Assembly: GCF_013394695.1 (NCBI RefSeq)
Contig: NZ_CP058258.1
Span: forward strand, 1,260,001-1,324,000
Source of the DNA: Streptococcus sp. oral taxon 061
Lineage (GTDB): Bacteria > Bacillota > Bacilli > Lactobacillales > Streptococcaceae
Length of the DNA: 64,000 nt
Direction: 5' to 3'
Shown: piece by piece, positions 1-9,639 of the stretch
Numbering within the stretch: position 1 is the first letter of the stretch
Layout: each line of letters starts with the position of its first letter
The notes under the pieces: generated by a model
Seen by the model: the letters and a program-made list of their open reading frames with translations, nothing else
The model's database searches: none
What the model was told of the DNA's origin: nothing
Translations under genes and position numbers: made by a program

Positions 1-346
1 CAAATATCCTTTTTGGGAGTAGTTTAAATATCAGAGATTGAATATAAAAAGGGATGTTTCCCGCTAATTTCAATGGACAACCTGATAAAACCAAGGCCTG
101 AAGATTTGGCAGATCGTAACTTGACAATTCTAATGCAAGTGCAGCCCCTAAAGACAAACCGACTAGGACAAAAGGTTCTGTCTCCTCTGATAAGTGCTGA
201 TAAATGCATTCTTTGGCTTCTTGATAAGTCCCAACTCCAGTAGGAAATAACTCTATGGCTTCAGAAGGATAATCTGCCAGCAAATCCTGAACTTCTTTCC
301 AACTATCTGCTGACTGTCCTAAACCGTGTAAAAATATGAGTTTCAT
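1..346 (-). CDS. Alpha/beta-hydrolase, 3' end outside the window
   Basis: The start codon at 346 opens a frame that runs off the left edge, so only about 115 N-terminal residues are visible. It begins MKLIFLHGLGQSADSW, giving the HG oxyanion-loop motif after the first beta strand. GLSLG follows near residue 65, the G-x-S-x-G nucleophile elbow of alpha/beta-hydrolase serine esterases. No signal peptide is seen, so it should act in the cytoplasm. The substrate cannot be told. The start abuts the stop codon of the upstream pabB-pabC fusion with no gap, so the two are probably co-transcribed and translationally coupled. The family call is firm; the biochemical role is unknown. Confidence 0.75.
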   Translation of the reverse strand, partial: MKLIFLHGLGQSADSWKEVQDLLADYPSEAIELFPTGVGTYQEAKECIYQHLSEETEPFVLVGLSLGAALALELSSYDLPNLQALVLSGCPLKLAGNIPFYIQSLIFKLLPKRIF

Positions 347-2068
347 TTAGTGCTCCTTTACTGACAACTCATACAAGCCCCTAACTGCATTACAGCCATA
401 GATGGCTTCTGCTTGTGCCAAATCTTCTATTGTCAAGACCTTCTCTTCTACCTGCCTGCTTTCAAGTAAATGCTGGCGATAAATCCCTGGTAACAGGCCA
501 AGAGTACTAGGTGGGGTATAGAGCTTGCCATCCATTTTTAAGACCAGATTCCCAATAGAGGTTTCAAGCAATTTTCCATCAGCAGTGTGATAGATGATTT
601 CCTGCTCTCCCACTGTCAAATGTGGTCGGTGTGTGGTTTTAAAGTAGGTAAAGGGTTGTTGCAAATCAGCCTCCTGTAGACATAGTTTTGCCTGACAGAA
701 GTTAGAACTAAGTGGTGTTAATACTTGTCGTTCGATTTCAACCTCTCCGGATTTGCTAAGACTGAGTCGCAAACGATAGTCTTGGTGGAGGTCACAAGAC
801 TGGCACTCCTTCTCTATCTCTTGTATCAAACTATCTTCATCAAATGGAAAGGCAAAATAACGACTAGCCTTTTGCAGTCTTTCTACATGTTGCTTTTCAA
901 AGAGCAATTTTTTCTGACTGATTTTCCCTGTCGTAATCAGCTGAAAACGAGGCTGTTTTCGGTAAAGAACCGCTGCTTTTTGCTGGACTTCGCGGTATTC
1001 TGACTCCCAAGTGCTATCCCATGTAATGCCTCCACCGACTCCATAGATGGCTTTCTCTCGATGCAGTTGAATAGTTCGAATAGCCACATTGAAAATCCGT
1101 CGTCCATTTGGAAGCAAGAGACCAACAGTACCACAGTAGACTCCTCTTGCTTGCGGCTCCAAGTTCTTGATAATTTCCATAGTCGCTATTTTGGGAGCTC
1201 CTGTGATGGAGCCACATGGAAATAGAGAACGGAAAATTTCAACTAGGTCAACATCTGGTCGTAACTGACTCTTGATAGTTGAAGTCATCTGCCACACTGT
1301 AGAATACTGCTCCACTTGGCATAAACGCTCCACATACTCACTACCAACCTCAGAAATACGATTCATGTCATTTCGCAAGAGGTCCACTATCATCATGTTT
1401 TCTGAACGATTTTTGGGATCTTGTTCCAACCAAGCTGCCTCTTTCAAATCTTCAGCATCAGTCAGAGCACGTTTAGTCGTCCCCTTCATAGGACGAGTCA
1501 TCAATTCACGACCATTTTGTTCAAAAAAGAGTTCTGGACTCATGGAAATCACTGCCATGTCGTCATGTTCAACATAAGCATTGTAACCTGCTTCCTGCTC
1601 TACCACCATACGATTGTAGATAGCAAAAGGATTATCACTTAAATGCTGTTTAAGTTGAACCGTATAATTAACCTGATAAGTATCGCCTTGTCTTAAATGA
1701 TGATGAATCTGGTCAATAGCCTTTTCATAGTCCTCTGCAGAAGTGACTTCCTGCCAGTTTGACGGCAAATCTACGTCCTCATAAGTCAGAGGTATACTTG
1801 ATTTTTCTACACTTTCATGAACGGTGAAATAGAGGAGATACTCTCCTAACAAGGGACCTGAGTGTACTACTAATTTTTTCTCAAAAGCAGGTGCAGCCTC
1901 GTAGCTGACATAACCAACTACATAATAGCCATTCTCTTGGTAGCTTTCCACCTGTGCTAGCAAGTCTGCTACTTCTGCTAAATCTCTCGTTTTTAACTCT
2001 TTGATAGGCTTAATAAAGGTGTATCGCTCGCCCAAAGCCCTAAAATCAATCACTGTTTTTCTATGCAT
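347..2068 (-). CDS. pabB: Aminodeoxychorismate synthase component I fused to aminodeoxychorismate lyase (PabB-PabC)
   Basis: A 573-residue fusion for the p-aminobenzoate branch of folate synthesis. Residues about 1-370 are a chorismate-binding PabB domain. Visible motifs include MTRPMKGT, SENMMIVDLLRND and the glycine-rich GSITGAPK, all typical of the anthranilate/PABA synthase I family. Residues about 380-573 resemble the PLP fold-type IV lyase PabC, including the closing NAVRGLYEL. PabB aminates chorismate, with ammonia from a PabA glutaminase not seen here, and PabC then eliminates pyruvate. It uses chorismate, the product of the aro cluster further along this window. The ATG at 2068 has no spaced ribosome binding site but lies 6 nt from a -10 element, so the mRNA is probably leaderless. 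Confidence 0.93.
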   Translation of the reverse strand: MHRKTVIDFRALGERYTFIKPIKELKTRDLAEVADLLAQVESYQENGYYVVGYVSYEAAPAFEKKLVVHSGPLLGEYLLYFTVHESVEKSSIPLTYEDVDLPSNWQEVTSAEDYEKAIDQIHHHLRQGDTYQVNYTVQLKQHLSDNPFAIYNRMVVEQEAGYNAYVEHDDMAVISMSPELFFEQNGRELMTRPMKGTTKRALTDAEDLKEAAWLEQDPKNRSENMMIVDLLRNDMNRISEVGSEYVERLCQVEQYSTVWQMTSTIKSQLRPDVDLVEIFRSLFPCGSITGAPKIATMEIIKNLEPQARGVYCGTVGLLLPNGRRIFNVAIRTIQLHREKAIYGVGGGITWDSTWESEYREVQQKAAVLYRKQPRFQLITTGKISQKKLLFEKQHVERLQKASRYFAFPFDEDSLIQEIEKECQSCDLHQDYRLRLSLSKSGEVEIERQVLTPLSSNFCQAKLCLQEADLQQPFTYFKTTHRPHLTVGEQEIIYHTADGKLLETSIGNLVLKMDGKLYTPPSTLGLLPGIYRQHLLESRQVEEKVLTIEDLAQAEAIYGCNAVRGLYELSVKEH

Positions 2069-2074
2069 ATCCTA

Positions 2075-2083
2075 AGTATACCA
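2075..2083 (-). promoter_or_regulatory. Extended -10 promoter of pabB, leaderless
   Basis: On the minus strand TGG precedes TATACT (2080-2075), an extended -10 element. Six bases (TAGGAT) then separate it from the ATG at 2068, putting the expected +1 on the A of the start codon. No good -35 is visible at 17 bp, as is common for extended -10 promoters. Confidence 0.55.
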
Positions 2084-2084
2084 T

Positions 2085-2120
2085 AAAAGCCAGACCCCAA
2101 ACAGGAGATCTGGCTTTTTT
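2085..2120 (-). terminator. Terminator after msrAB
   Basis: A 10-bp inverted repeat (AAAAGCCAGA / TCTGGCTTTT) with a 14-nt loop lies just past the msrAB stop and ends in a short T run on the minus strand. It directly abuts the pabB -10 element, so termination and the next promoter are packed into about 45 bp. Confidence 0.6.
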
Positions 2121-2141
2121 AACTAATATGGTTGAGAAAAC

Positions 2142-3257
2142 TTACTCAACATAATCTAACAGATAACCATAACCTTTTTCTTCCATTTGATCCTTAGGAA
2201 TAAAACGTATGGATAGACTATTGATACAATAGCGTAGGCCTCCCTTGTCCTTAGGTCCATCTGTAAAAACATGTCCCAGATGGGAATCACCAGTTCTACT
2301 TCTGACTTCTGTTCTGACCATATTATAAGACTTGTCTTCCTTATAGGTCGCAACATCTGGACTGATAGGCTGGGTAAAACTAGGCCAACCACAGCCCGAT
2401 TCAAATTTATCTTTCGAAGAAAAGAGAGGTTCGCCAGTCGCCACATCTACATAAAGACCTGCTTCAAATTTATCCCAGTAACGATTTGAAAAGGCACGTT
2501 CTGTTTGACCGTTTTGAGTCACTGCATACTCTTCAGGAGAGAGAAGTTTTTTCAATTCATCGTCACTCGGTTTTGGATATTTACTAGAATCAATGACAGG
2601 ATAGGCTGCTTGATTGACATTGATATGGCAATATCCATTAGGATTCTTCTGGAGATAGTCTTGGTGGTAGTCCTCAGCCACGATAAAATTTCTTAAGGCT
2701 TCTTTTTCAACCGCTATAGGTTCGTCGTACTTCTTAGCAACTTGATCAAAAACTTGATTGATGACTTCTAGGTCTTTTTCATCTGTATAGTAGACTCCCG
2801 TGCGATATTGGGTTCCTACGTCATTACCTTGCTTGTTTTTACTAGTTGGATTGATAATACGGAAATAATGGAGCAAGATTTCTTTTAAGGAGATTTGATT
2901 GGCGTCATAGGTCACATGAACAGTCTCAGCATGCCCGGTTTGGCCAATCAATTCATACTGGGTTGTTTCTCCTCTACCATTCGCATAGCCAGAAACAGCA
3001 TCTGTCACACCCGCTACTCGTGAAAAATACTCTTCGACTCCCCAGAAGCAACCTCCAGCTAGATAGATATCATGTAGGTCAGCATCTTTACTTGGTTGAG
3101 TTTTTTTCGTGACTTTTTGCCCTTGACTAACTGCTGCCTTCTCAATTTGAGTGGTATCTGTGTAGCTTGCGCTCCTTTTTTCCAAAAGAAATAAAAGTCC
3201 GATGATGATGCAAATGATCACTCCAATTAAGAGTATTGTTTTTAATTTATCATTCAT
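2142..3257 (-). CDS. msrAB2: Membrane-anchored peptide methionine sulfoxide reductase MsrA-MsrB fusion
   Basis: A 371-residue bifunctional repair enzyme that reduces both S- and R-methionine sulfoxide in proteins. Residues about 5-26 form one hydrophobic segment (signal anchor), placing the catalytic parts outside the membrane. MsrA follows, with its catalytic motif GCFWG at residues 69-73. The C-terminal MsrB domain shows ESGCGWPSF and the catalytic-cysteine motif RYCINS. It corresponds to pneumococcal MsrAB2, which is recycled by the thioredoxin-like lipoprotein Etrx2. The etrx2 gene lies 9 bp upstream, in the same operon. The ccdA2 membrane partner that I recall in the pneumococcal operon is not adjacent here. 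Confidence 0.93.
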   Translation of the reverse strand: MNDKLKTILLIGVIICIIIGLLFLLEKRSASYTDTTQIEKAAVSQGQKVTKKTQPSKDADLHDIYLAGGCFWGVEEYFSRVAGVTDAVSGYANGRGETTQYELIGQTGHAETVHVTYDANQISLKEILLHYFRIINPTSKNKQGNDVGTQYRTGVYYTDEKDLEVINQVFDQVAKKYDEPIAVEKEALRNFIVAEDYHQDYLQKNPNGYCHINVNQAAYPVIDSSKYPKPSDDELKKLLSPEEYAVTQNGQTERAFSNRYWDKFEAGLYVDVATGEPLFSSKDKFESGCGWPSFTQPISPDVATYKEDKSYNMVRTEVRSRTGDSHLGHVFTDGPKDKGGLRYCINSLSIRFIPKDQMEEKGYGYLLDYVE

Positions 3258-3266
3258 AATAAGCCT

Positions 3267-3827
3267 CTAATTCATAGTCTTTAAATTCTCTAAAATAGTT
3301 TCCTTGTCCATAAAGCCTGGTTGAGTCTTCACCAATTTGCCTTCTTTATCAATAAAGACCTGAGTCGGATAAGAACGAACTCCGTAACTCGCTAAAAGTT
3401 GTCCCGAAGGGTCTAGAAGGACAGGGAGATTTTTATAGTCTAAACCCTTATACCATTTTTGGAAGGCTTCTTCTGCTTGCTCTCCTTTTTGACCAGGAGA
3501 AACAACTGTCAAGATGACAAAGTCATCGCCAGCTTCTTTTGCCAGTTCATCGGTATCAGGGAGGCTGGCTAGACAAATAGAGCACCAAGATGCCCAAAAT
3601 TTGAGATAGACTTTTTTGCCTTTATAATCTGATAGGCGATAAGTTTTACCATCAACTCCCGTAAGCTCAAAGTCTGTAACTGCTTCTCCTTTTTTTGCAG
3701 TTTGAGAGCTAACTTGTGCATTTTTGTCTCCATTTTGCTTATCAGCTTGATTCTCCATCTGATTGTTACAAGCCGATAGACAGACCAGACTAGCGCAGAC
3801 CAATACAGTTGCTTGCCATGTTTTCAT
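3267..3827 (-). CDS. etrx2: Extracellular thioredoxin-like lipoprotein (Etrx2-like)
   Basis: A 186-residue TlpA/ResA-type thioredoxin. I chose the ATG at 3827 because AAGAAGG lies 8 nt upstream; an in-frame ATG at 3869 would add 14 residues without a proper site. The N-terminus is a lipoprotein signal with lipobox LSAC (lipidated Cys20). A thioredoxin fold follows, with active site CSIC at residues 82-85. Its likely job is to carry electrons to the neighbouring MsrAB on the outer face of the membrane. It must itself be recharged by a CcdA-type membrane protein, which is absent from the adjacent DNA, so that partner must be encoded elsewhere. Confidence 0.88.
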   Translation of the reverse strand: MKTWQATVLVCASLVCLSACNNQMENQADKQNGDKNAQVSSQTAKKGEAVTDFELTGVDGKTYRLSDYKGKKVYLKFWASWCSICLASLPDTDELAKEAGDDFVILTVVSPGQKGEQAEEAFQKWYKGLDYKNLPVLLDPSGQLLASYGVRSYPTQVFIDKEGKLVKTQPGFMDKETILENLKTMN

Positions 3828-3851
3828 CTTCATCACCTTCTTTTTTGTTAT

Positions 3852-3886
3852 ATGAATATAGATATTCATTTTGTAGTTCTATTATA
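3852..3886 (-). promoter_or_regulatory. etrx2-msrAB promoter (-10) with a perfect inverted repeat in the leader
   Basis: TATAAT lies on the minus strand at 3886-3881; no convincing -35 is seen. Between it and the etrx2 ribosome binding site is a perfect 8-bp inverted repeat with a 2-bp spacer, ATGAATAT-AG-ATATTCAT (3852-3869). It would sit at about +6 to +23, a position suited to a repressor operator. The controlling protein is unknown. Confidence 0.45.
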
Positions 3887-3947
3887 TACCTACCTTGCTA
3901 AAAATACTTGGAATCTGTTTGGAAAATTCTTAAAACCCTTGGGAACC

Positions 3948-3979
3948 AAAAAACTCTCACCTGCTTAGCAGATGAGAGT
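3948..3979 (-). terminator. Rho-independent terminator of zmpB
   Basis: Minus strand: a 12-bp stem (ACTCTCATCTGC / GCAGGTGAGAGT, one G-T pair) with loop TAA, followed by six T. It separates zmpB from etrx2-msrAB, so the latter need their own promoter. Confidence 0.85.
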
Positions 3980-3986
3980 CAATTGA

Positions 3987-6900
3987 TTATTTAAAGATAG
4001 AAGTTTTAAAGCTATCTGTTTGTTGAAGAAGTTTCTTAAAGAGTTTTTCTTTCAAAGTGACAGTATTGTCAAATTTAACAGAACCATTCTTCAAGCTTGC
4101 CTTATCTTTTTCAACAGCAGCAGCAAATGCTTGTTTCAAGTCCTCATAAGAGTTATACGTTGTACCATCAATTTCAATAGATTGAATTCCATGTTTGGCA
4201 CTTGTCACAACTTCATTGAAGTAAACTTTCTTCCAATCTTCAAGATTGTTGAATTTTCCATCAGAAATCTTGTTAATGATGAAGTCATCACCTAGAGTAT
4301 CTTTACCAGCTTTTTTAGATTCAGCTTTTAGCATGTTAGAAGCATAGTTTAGGAAGCCTTTTTCGTAGCCATAGTAACCCCAGATTCTGAAAGTATTGTG
4401 TTTAAATGACATCGCTCCTGGAGCACCTTCACTTGTATTACCACCATAGATACCAGTCATCATTGGAACAGTGACATAAGCAGAATCAAAGTCAGATGGA
4501 TTATAAACTCTGTTACCTGGACCACGATTGGTCATGAAGTTGTTAGTTACTAGGTCATCTACTGTACGTAATGGAATAGTCTTTTCATCATCACTCAAAG
4601 GACGTACCTTATCGAATTGATTCTTGGTATTATTTCCTCGGTATTGTTTGTCTACTTTCTTGAACCAAGCGTTGTTTAAATCTTGATTTGCCTTATCCAG
4701 GACAGCTTCTCCTTCAAGATAATCCAGAAGCATGAGGGTGTCATTATAACCCTTCATGTAACGATCAATTTCGTCACGTGATTTAAGGTCATTTGGATTA
4801 GTGTTATACCATTGATTTCCATCGTTTGGACGTTCATAAGCCATGTTGAGACCAAGGGCTTTGTATTCACCATTTGGATTTGATACAGACGGAGTTTGTA
4901 ACATTCCTTGAGCAAATGCTTCAAGATCTGTTCCTTCACGGTGTCTTGAGCCACCTAGATAAACCATTCGGTCATTTACGTGAGTTGTTTCATGAGTAAA
5001 GGCAGAAACCCCAAAATCACTAACCATATCCGTCACCATAAAGAAGACAGAATCATCCTTATATGGATTCGCATAAACGCGAGCCACAGCTCCCATACGG
5101 CCATCAGTCGCATGGTAACGATCTGTAGGTCCATACAATTCACGGATAGGCGCCACATCTTTACCACTGTTTGTATGGCCATAACGATCAGTACTAATGC
5201 CCTTATAATTCTGGTTGTCCAGTACAGGTGTCGGAACCATATTATTGCTCTTCAAGAGCTGATTACGGACTTTATCTAGAGATAGACGTGACCAGAAATC
5301 CAGGTAATTCTGTTGACCTTTCGCAACCTTGTCAATTTCAGCTTTGAAGGCATTCCGTTCTGCTTCAGTGTTCTTACCATATTTTTCAAATGAACTATAG
5401 GCCATGGTATTGTATGTTGAAATCAAGAACATGTGGGCATCTTTTAAGTTCAAGAGTGGTAAGATCATCTTGCCGTGCATATCGTTATTTAAACCTTCGT
5501 AGGCTCTATGTTTCTTATCTGCAAAATCAGGATTTGTTGTTTTTGGTTCCACGATATAGACATTATCTTTGGTTGCTTTGATGAACCAATCATTCAAGTC
5601 TGTATCTTTTGTGAAGAGTTCCATGTTATATTTGAGGAAGTCATTTAAATTGCCTGATAGAGTATGTTTAGCAACTACTTCACGGAAGGCATCATGCGTG
5701 CGAGTTCCTTTTACATAGTCTTCTTTTGAACCAATTTCAATCAAACGGTCTAATACATTGACGTTCTTACCATAGAAGTCTGGCTTGAACAACATGAGTT
5801 GCTTGATATTGAAATCATCAAACTTCACTCCGTAATAACGGTTAAGGTAAGATAGGCCAAGGAGAACCGCTGCCTTGTTATCATCAATTTTCTTGATCAA
5901 AGCACGCTTAGCAGCCTCATCTGTGTTTAATTGATGGTCTTGGTTTTCAACCAGTTGTTTGACAAAGTGAGTCAGATTATCCTTAACTTCTTTGAAGGTT
6001 TCTTCAAGATAAAGGTTCTTAATAGCATTAACTTTGTTTGGACCAGTTCTACCAAGGTGCGTGTAGATTGGGTCAGATTGTAATTCCACAGGACCCAATT
6101 TTTCAACAATAGCATTGATGAGATCACTACGGTCCTTGTCAACCATATTCGGAGTATAAACAACTTCACCAAGTTCTGCAATACCGTACTCTTTCACTTG
6201 TTTCACTTTTGAATCTTTAGGTGAAATGGTAAAGATATCTTTTGTCTTATCTGCATAGTGGATCATAATATGATCAGCATCAGCTAATTCCGTCACAAAG
6301 GTATTGCCTTTCATAGCAGTTACAGACAATACTTCTTTAGTCAAGAGAGGACTTCCTGCAGCTAATTTATTACCTTGGTCTACAATCCACTCTTTATTAT
6401 AGAAAGGTTGAAGTTTTGCAATATTACGGTAAGCTAGCTCACGAGTCGCATCATAACTATCAATTGCTTTGTACTGATCGTCTTTGTTTAGACTGTTATT
6501 AAGCTTGTCTTCAATAGGTTTGTTGCTGGTAAATTTATCAGCAGTGATTCCCATTGCTTCAATTTTTTTCTCGGCTTCTGCCAGTGAGATACTTGGAATT
6601 TTACGGGAGTTGTTAAAGGATTTCTTCCCTTCACTCACACCATCAACACTATAATTACGTTTGGTTCTTGAATAAGTGAAGTAGTCGTCAGCATCAATAT
6701 CTGAGTGACCAAACACCACCTCACCTGTTTTGACTTTCATCATAGTGATGTTGTCTTCAATAGTACCTAAGGCCCAGTTAGTACCCAGCAATCCACCAGA
6801 CTGAACAGCTTCTTTCAGTTCGATAGAACCTTTAGCAACTGAATTTCTTAGGACCCCTTCTTTACCGACCGTGTAGTTATTAGCACCATTTTGAGATGAA

Positions 6901-9638
6901 TAGACTAGACCTGCAGCTTTGGCTTTATTACCAATGATCTCAGCATCAACGTATGCTTTCTCAACAACACCCTTCCAGTTTTCACCAAGAACACCAGCTA
7001 AATAGCCTCCTCTGTTGCCAGCAGCATGAAGTTTACCTATAAAGGCGACATTACTTACTTTTCCACTACCATCAATTTTATTGATAATACCAGCTACATC
7101 ATTGTTACCGACAACATTTCCAGTTACTTTGACGTTTTCAATAGTTGCATTATTTTTGATGACATTAGCAATTGGAGCTACTCGATCAACTCCAGGCATA
7201 TCAATATTGACATTTTCTAGTAAGAGATCCTTAACTGAACCACCTTCGATGTTTCCAAATAATGGTTTAGTGATATTATGAATAGCAAATTTATTACCAT
7301 CAGTACTTCCCAATGAACCTTTAAAGGCATTGGTTACATAAGATTTGCCAGCAGCTGGTACATTATTAGCATTCATATTGCTACCAAGTTTAAATGTACC
7401 AGTAGGATTTGCTTGCATAGCTTTTACAAGTTCATTAAAGTCGTAATACACATCACCTTCATGAGCTTTTGGCTTAGGTAAATAGTGTATATACTCTTCA
7501 GTGAAACGATTCTCTGCAGTACGTTGAATCAAATCTGGTGCTTTAGCAGTTACTTTGTAAAGTTTATTTCCATCTACAGTAACTTCTTCGATTTTATCAA
7601 CAGCTAGTTTAGTAACCTTATTGTCATGAGTGGTAACTTTTAAGTAGTAAGGCTTAACATTCGATGGTTTTTCAGACAAGAGACTACTGTCGGTCTCATT
7701 ACCTTGGTCATCCACACTGATTAAGCTTGTTTCCTTAATATTTTTGACTTCAACTTTTTTAAGGTCGATTCTCAGTGGTTCTTCCTTAAGAATTTCTTCT
7801 TCGTCACCATTACCACGATCATACACCATGGTCGTTGCAAGTGTATAATCCTTGTAATAATCTAGATCAGCTAAAGCTGTCGCAAGATTAGACTCTGAAA
7901 TAGCAAATGTCTTAATAACTTGATCGCCTTTTTTCAACACTGCTTGAATAGACTTGATAGTCACTCCATCTGGTTTTTTAAGGCTATAAGTTGCTTTTGC
8001 ACTTCGATTCAATTCTTCTGTATCAACTTTAGTTAATGTTAGAGTAGGTTTTTCTAATTCCTTAGTACCTTTTTTGATAATGTGGTCTTGTGCCTGTTCA
8101 AGAACTTCTTCTGAAACAGTAGGCGCATCTGCAGTTTTCACACCCTTGATAGTCTTGTAAACTTTGGTAATTTTCTTCTTACCATTCTTACCTACCTGAG
8201 CAACTGTTTCAGTTCCCTTGAGTAGACTAGAATCTTGTTCCATTATCGTTTTAAAAGGAACTTCTTCAACAGAAACTTCTTCGGTTTGGCCTTCAATTGG
8301 TTTGGTTCCATGACTAATTTTTTCAGCTACAGGAACTTTAACAACTTCCGTACTAGTGCTGATAGCTTCGCCAACTTTCTCCCCATCTACAGTTTTGTAG
8401 ACACGATGTATGAGTTGACTACCAGCTTCACCCTTTTGAACAACACTTTCTTCGTCTGTATAGCGATTAGCATCCGATAGGTATTCTGTAGTGTAAGGAA
8501 TTGTAACCGTTTCTGATTCAGTCACAGTTGACTCTGTCACCTTGTATTCTGGCAAGCTCGGTTGAATGAGAGATTCACCCACATGACCTTCCTCTTGAGT
8601 GCCCTTAGCTGTCACTTCGCCTGTATATTCTGGAAGTTCAGGTTGGATTGGAGATTCTCCTACATGACCTTCCTCTTGGGTACCCTTGGCTGTCACTTCG
8701 CCTGTATAGGCTGGGAGTTCAGGTTGGATTGGAGATTCTCCTACATGACCTTCTTCTTGAGTACCCTTGGCTGTACTATTCTCTGGTTGGGCTGGAGACT
8801 CTGGTTTGACAGGAGACTCACCAATAGGAGCTTCTTCTTTGGTGTCCTCAGTTGTTTCTTCACTTGTATGAACAGGAGGTTCTGGTTGAACGAGAGATTC
8901 ACTTCCTTGAGTTTCTCCCTGTGTTGCTGTAGTTGTAGTCTCTTCGCTGTAGGTTGGAAGCTCTGGTTGAACAAATGATTCGCCTTCACGAGCTTCTTTT
9001 GTCACTTTATCTGTAACCAAGTTGTTGTCTTGGTTATTTTCAGGCATAGAAATTTTAAAATCAGCTTCTTTGAAGTAACCAATATAGTCATATCCATCAA
9101 TTTGAATAACTCCATTCGCTAAATCTTCTTTACTACATGAAGAGAGTGTCTGATTATAAGATTGTAGGACCTGATTTTCAAAAGCCTTAGCAGTAAGAGG
9201 AATAAAGTAACTACCTCCAAGGGCACCAATCAGTAGGATTCCAACTACCTTATTGCGATGTTTCTTAGATATTAAGAGGACCGCTAAAGAAGCCGTTGCA
9301 AAACCGAGCCCCGCTAGCGCTAATTCTTTACTTCCAGTATTTGGTAACTGCTGGCTTCCAACTTCTTTTTTTCTATAAACAAGATAAACAATATCATCTT
9401 GTTCTAAATTCGACGGAAGCTCTCTATGAATAAGGGCTTTTTCAGCTTCTGTCAGCTCTTGCTCTGCCAAATAGCGATAGTGTACCTGATTTGGCTCACA
9501 AACTTCATTAGCTGCTACTTGATCAAGCAAGAGGTTATTAGCACCAAAAAGCAAGGCCCCGATGATAGCAGAACCCACTCCAACAGAGAACTTTCTAATA
9601 GAATATTTTATAACCTTTTCAACTTGTTTCTTTTCCAT
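3987..9638 (-). CDS. zmpB: Cell-surface zinc metalloprotease, peptidase M26 family, ZmpB-like
   Basis: A very large surface protease, 1883 residues from the ATG at 9638. That start is chosen because AGGAAA lies upstream and the protein then begins with a YSIRK-G/S-type signal; an in-frame start at 9689 adds 17 residues. In order: YSIRK signal; LPNTG near residues 98-102 followed by two hydrophobic segments, the N-terminal sorting arrangement of the IgA1-protease/Zmp group; a Glu/Pro/Thr-rich region with 27-residue repeats; two G5-like modules; the M26 N-terminal region; and the catalytic HETTH zinc motif at residues 1549-1553, with a downstream acidic ligand candidate in EGTDLEAF. It probably cleaves host or bacterial surface proteins; the substrate cannot be inferred. 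The ATG lies one base after the UPF0340 stop, so it is probably read from that gene's promoter. Confidence 0.92.
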   Translation of the reverse strand: MEKKQVEKVIKYSIRKFSVGVGSAIIGALLFGANNLLLDQVAANEVCEPNQVHYRYLAEQELTEAEKALIHRELPSNLEQDDIVYLVYRKKEVGSQQLPNTGSKELALAGLGFATASLAVLLISKKHRNKVVGILLIGALGGSYFIPLTAKAFENQVLQSYNQTLSSCSKEDLANGVIQIDGYDYIGYFKEADFKISMPENNQDNNLVTDKVTKEAREGESFVQPELPTYSEETTTTATQGETQGSESLVQPEPPVHTSEETTEDTKEEAPIGESPVKPESPAQPENSTAKGTQEEGHVGESPIQPELPAYTGEVTAKGTQEEGHVGESPIQPELPEYTGEVTAKGTQEEGHVGESLIQPSLPEYKVTESTVTESETVTIPYTTEYLSDANRYTDEESVVQKGEAGSQLIHRVYKTVDGEKVGEAISTSTEVVKVPVAEKISHGTKPIEGQTEEVSVEEVPFKTIMEQDSSLLKGTETVAQVGKNGKKKITKVYKTIKGVKTADAPTVSEEVLEQAQDHIIKKGTKELEKPTLTLTKVDTEELNRSAKATYSLKKPDGVTIKSIQAVLKKGDQVIKTFAISESNLATALADLDYYKDYTLATTMVYDRGNGDEEEILKEEPLRIDLKKVEVKNIKETSLISVDDQGNETDSSLLSEKPSNVKPYYLKVTTHDNKVTKLAVDKIEEVTVDGNKLYKVTAKAPDLIQRTAENRFTEEYIHYLPKPKAHEGDVYYDFNELVKAMQANPTGTFKLGSNMNANNVPAAGKSYVTNAFKGSLGSTDGNKFAIHNITKPLFGNIEGGSVKDLLLENVNIDMPGVDRVAPIANVIKNNATIENVKVTGNVVGNNDVAGIINKIDGSGKVSNVAFIGKLHAAGNRGGYLAGVLGENWKGVVEKAYVDAEIIGNKAKAAGLVYSSQNGANNYTVGKEGVLRNSVAKGSIELKEAVQSGGLLGTNWALGTIEDNITMMKVKTGEVVFGHSDIDADDYFTYSRTKRNYSVDGVSEGKKSFNNSRKIPSISLAEAEKKIEAMGITADKFTSNKPIEDKLNNSLNKDDQYKAIDSYDATRELAYRNIAKLQPFYNKEWIVDQGNKLAAGSPLLTKEVLSVTAMKGNTFVTELADADHIMIHYADKTKDIFTISPKDSKVKQVKEYGIAELGEVVYTPNMVDKDRSDLINAIVEKLGPVELQSDPIYTHLGRTGPNKVNAIKNLYLEETFKEVKDNLTHFVKQLVENQDHQLNTDEAAKRALIKKIDDNKAAVLLGLSYLNRYYGVKFDDFNIKQLMLFKPDFYGKNVNVLDRLIEIGSKEDYVKGTRTHDAFREVVAKHTLSGNLNDFLKYNMELFTKDTDLNDWFIKATKDNVYIVEPKTTNPDFADKKHRAYEGLNNDMHGKMILPLLNLKDAHMFLISTYNTMAYSSFEKYGKNTEAERNAFKAEIDKVAKGQQNYLDFWSRLSLDKVRNQLLKSNNMVPTPVLDNQNYKGISTDRYGHTNSGKDVAPIRELYGPTDRYHATDGRMGAVARVYANPYKDDSVFFMVTDMVSDFGVSAFTHETTHVNDRMVYLGGSRHREGTDLEAFAQGMLQTPSVSNPNGEYKALGLNMAYERPNDGNQWYNTNPNDLKSRDEIDRYMKGYNDTLMLLDYLEGEAVLDKANQDLNNAWFKKVDKQYRGNNTKNQFDKVRPLSDDEKTIPLRTVDDLVTNNFMTNRGPGNRVYNPSDFDSAYVTVPMMTGIYGGNTSEGAPGAMSFKHNTFRIWGYYGYEKGFLNYASNMLKAESKKAGKDTLGDDFIINKISDGKFNNLEDWKKVYFNEVVTSAKHGIQSIEIDGTTYNSYEDLKQAFAAAVEKDKASLKNGSVKFDNTVTLKEKLFKKLLQQTDSFKTSIFK
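8562..8800 (-). repeat. 81-bp tandem repeats within zmpB
   Basis: Three near-identical copies with an exact 81-bp period (equivalent points at 8581, 8662 and 8743) encode 27-residue units containing EEGHVGES, QPELP and GEVTAKGTQ. Degenerate relatives (GESxVQPE-type) continue to about 8990. The period is a multiple of three, so copy-number change keeps the frame. Confidence 0.85.
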
Positions 9639-9639
9639 T

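Noticed and set aside
8562..8978. A 138-residue repetitive plus-strand frame, and the possibility of a CRISPR-like array
   Set aside because: The regular 81-bp repeats are in-frame protein repeats of zmpB with no spacers; the plus frame is their antisense.
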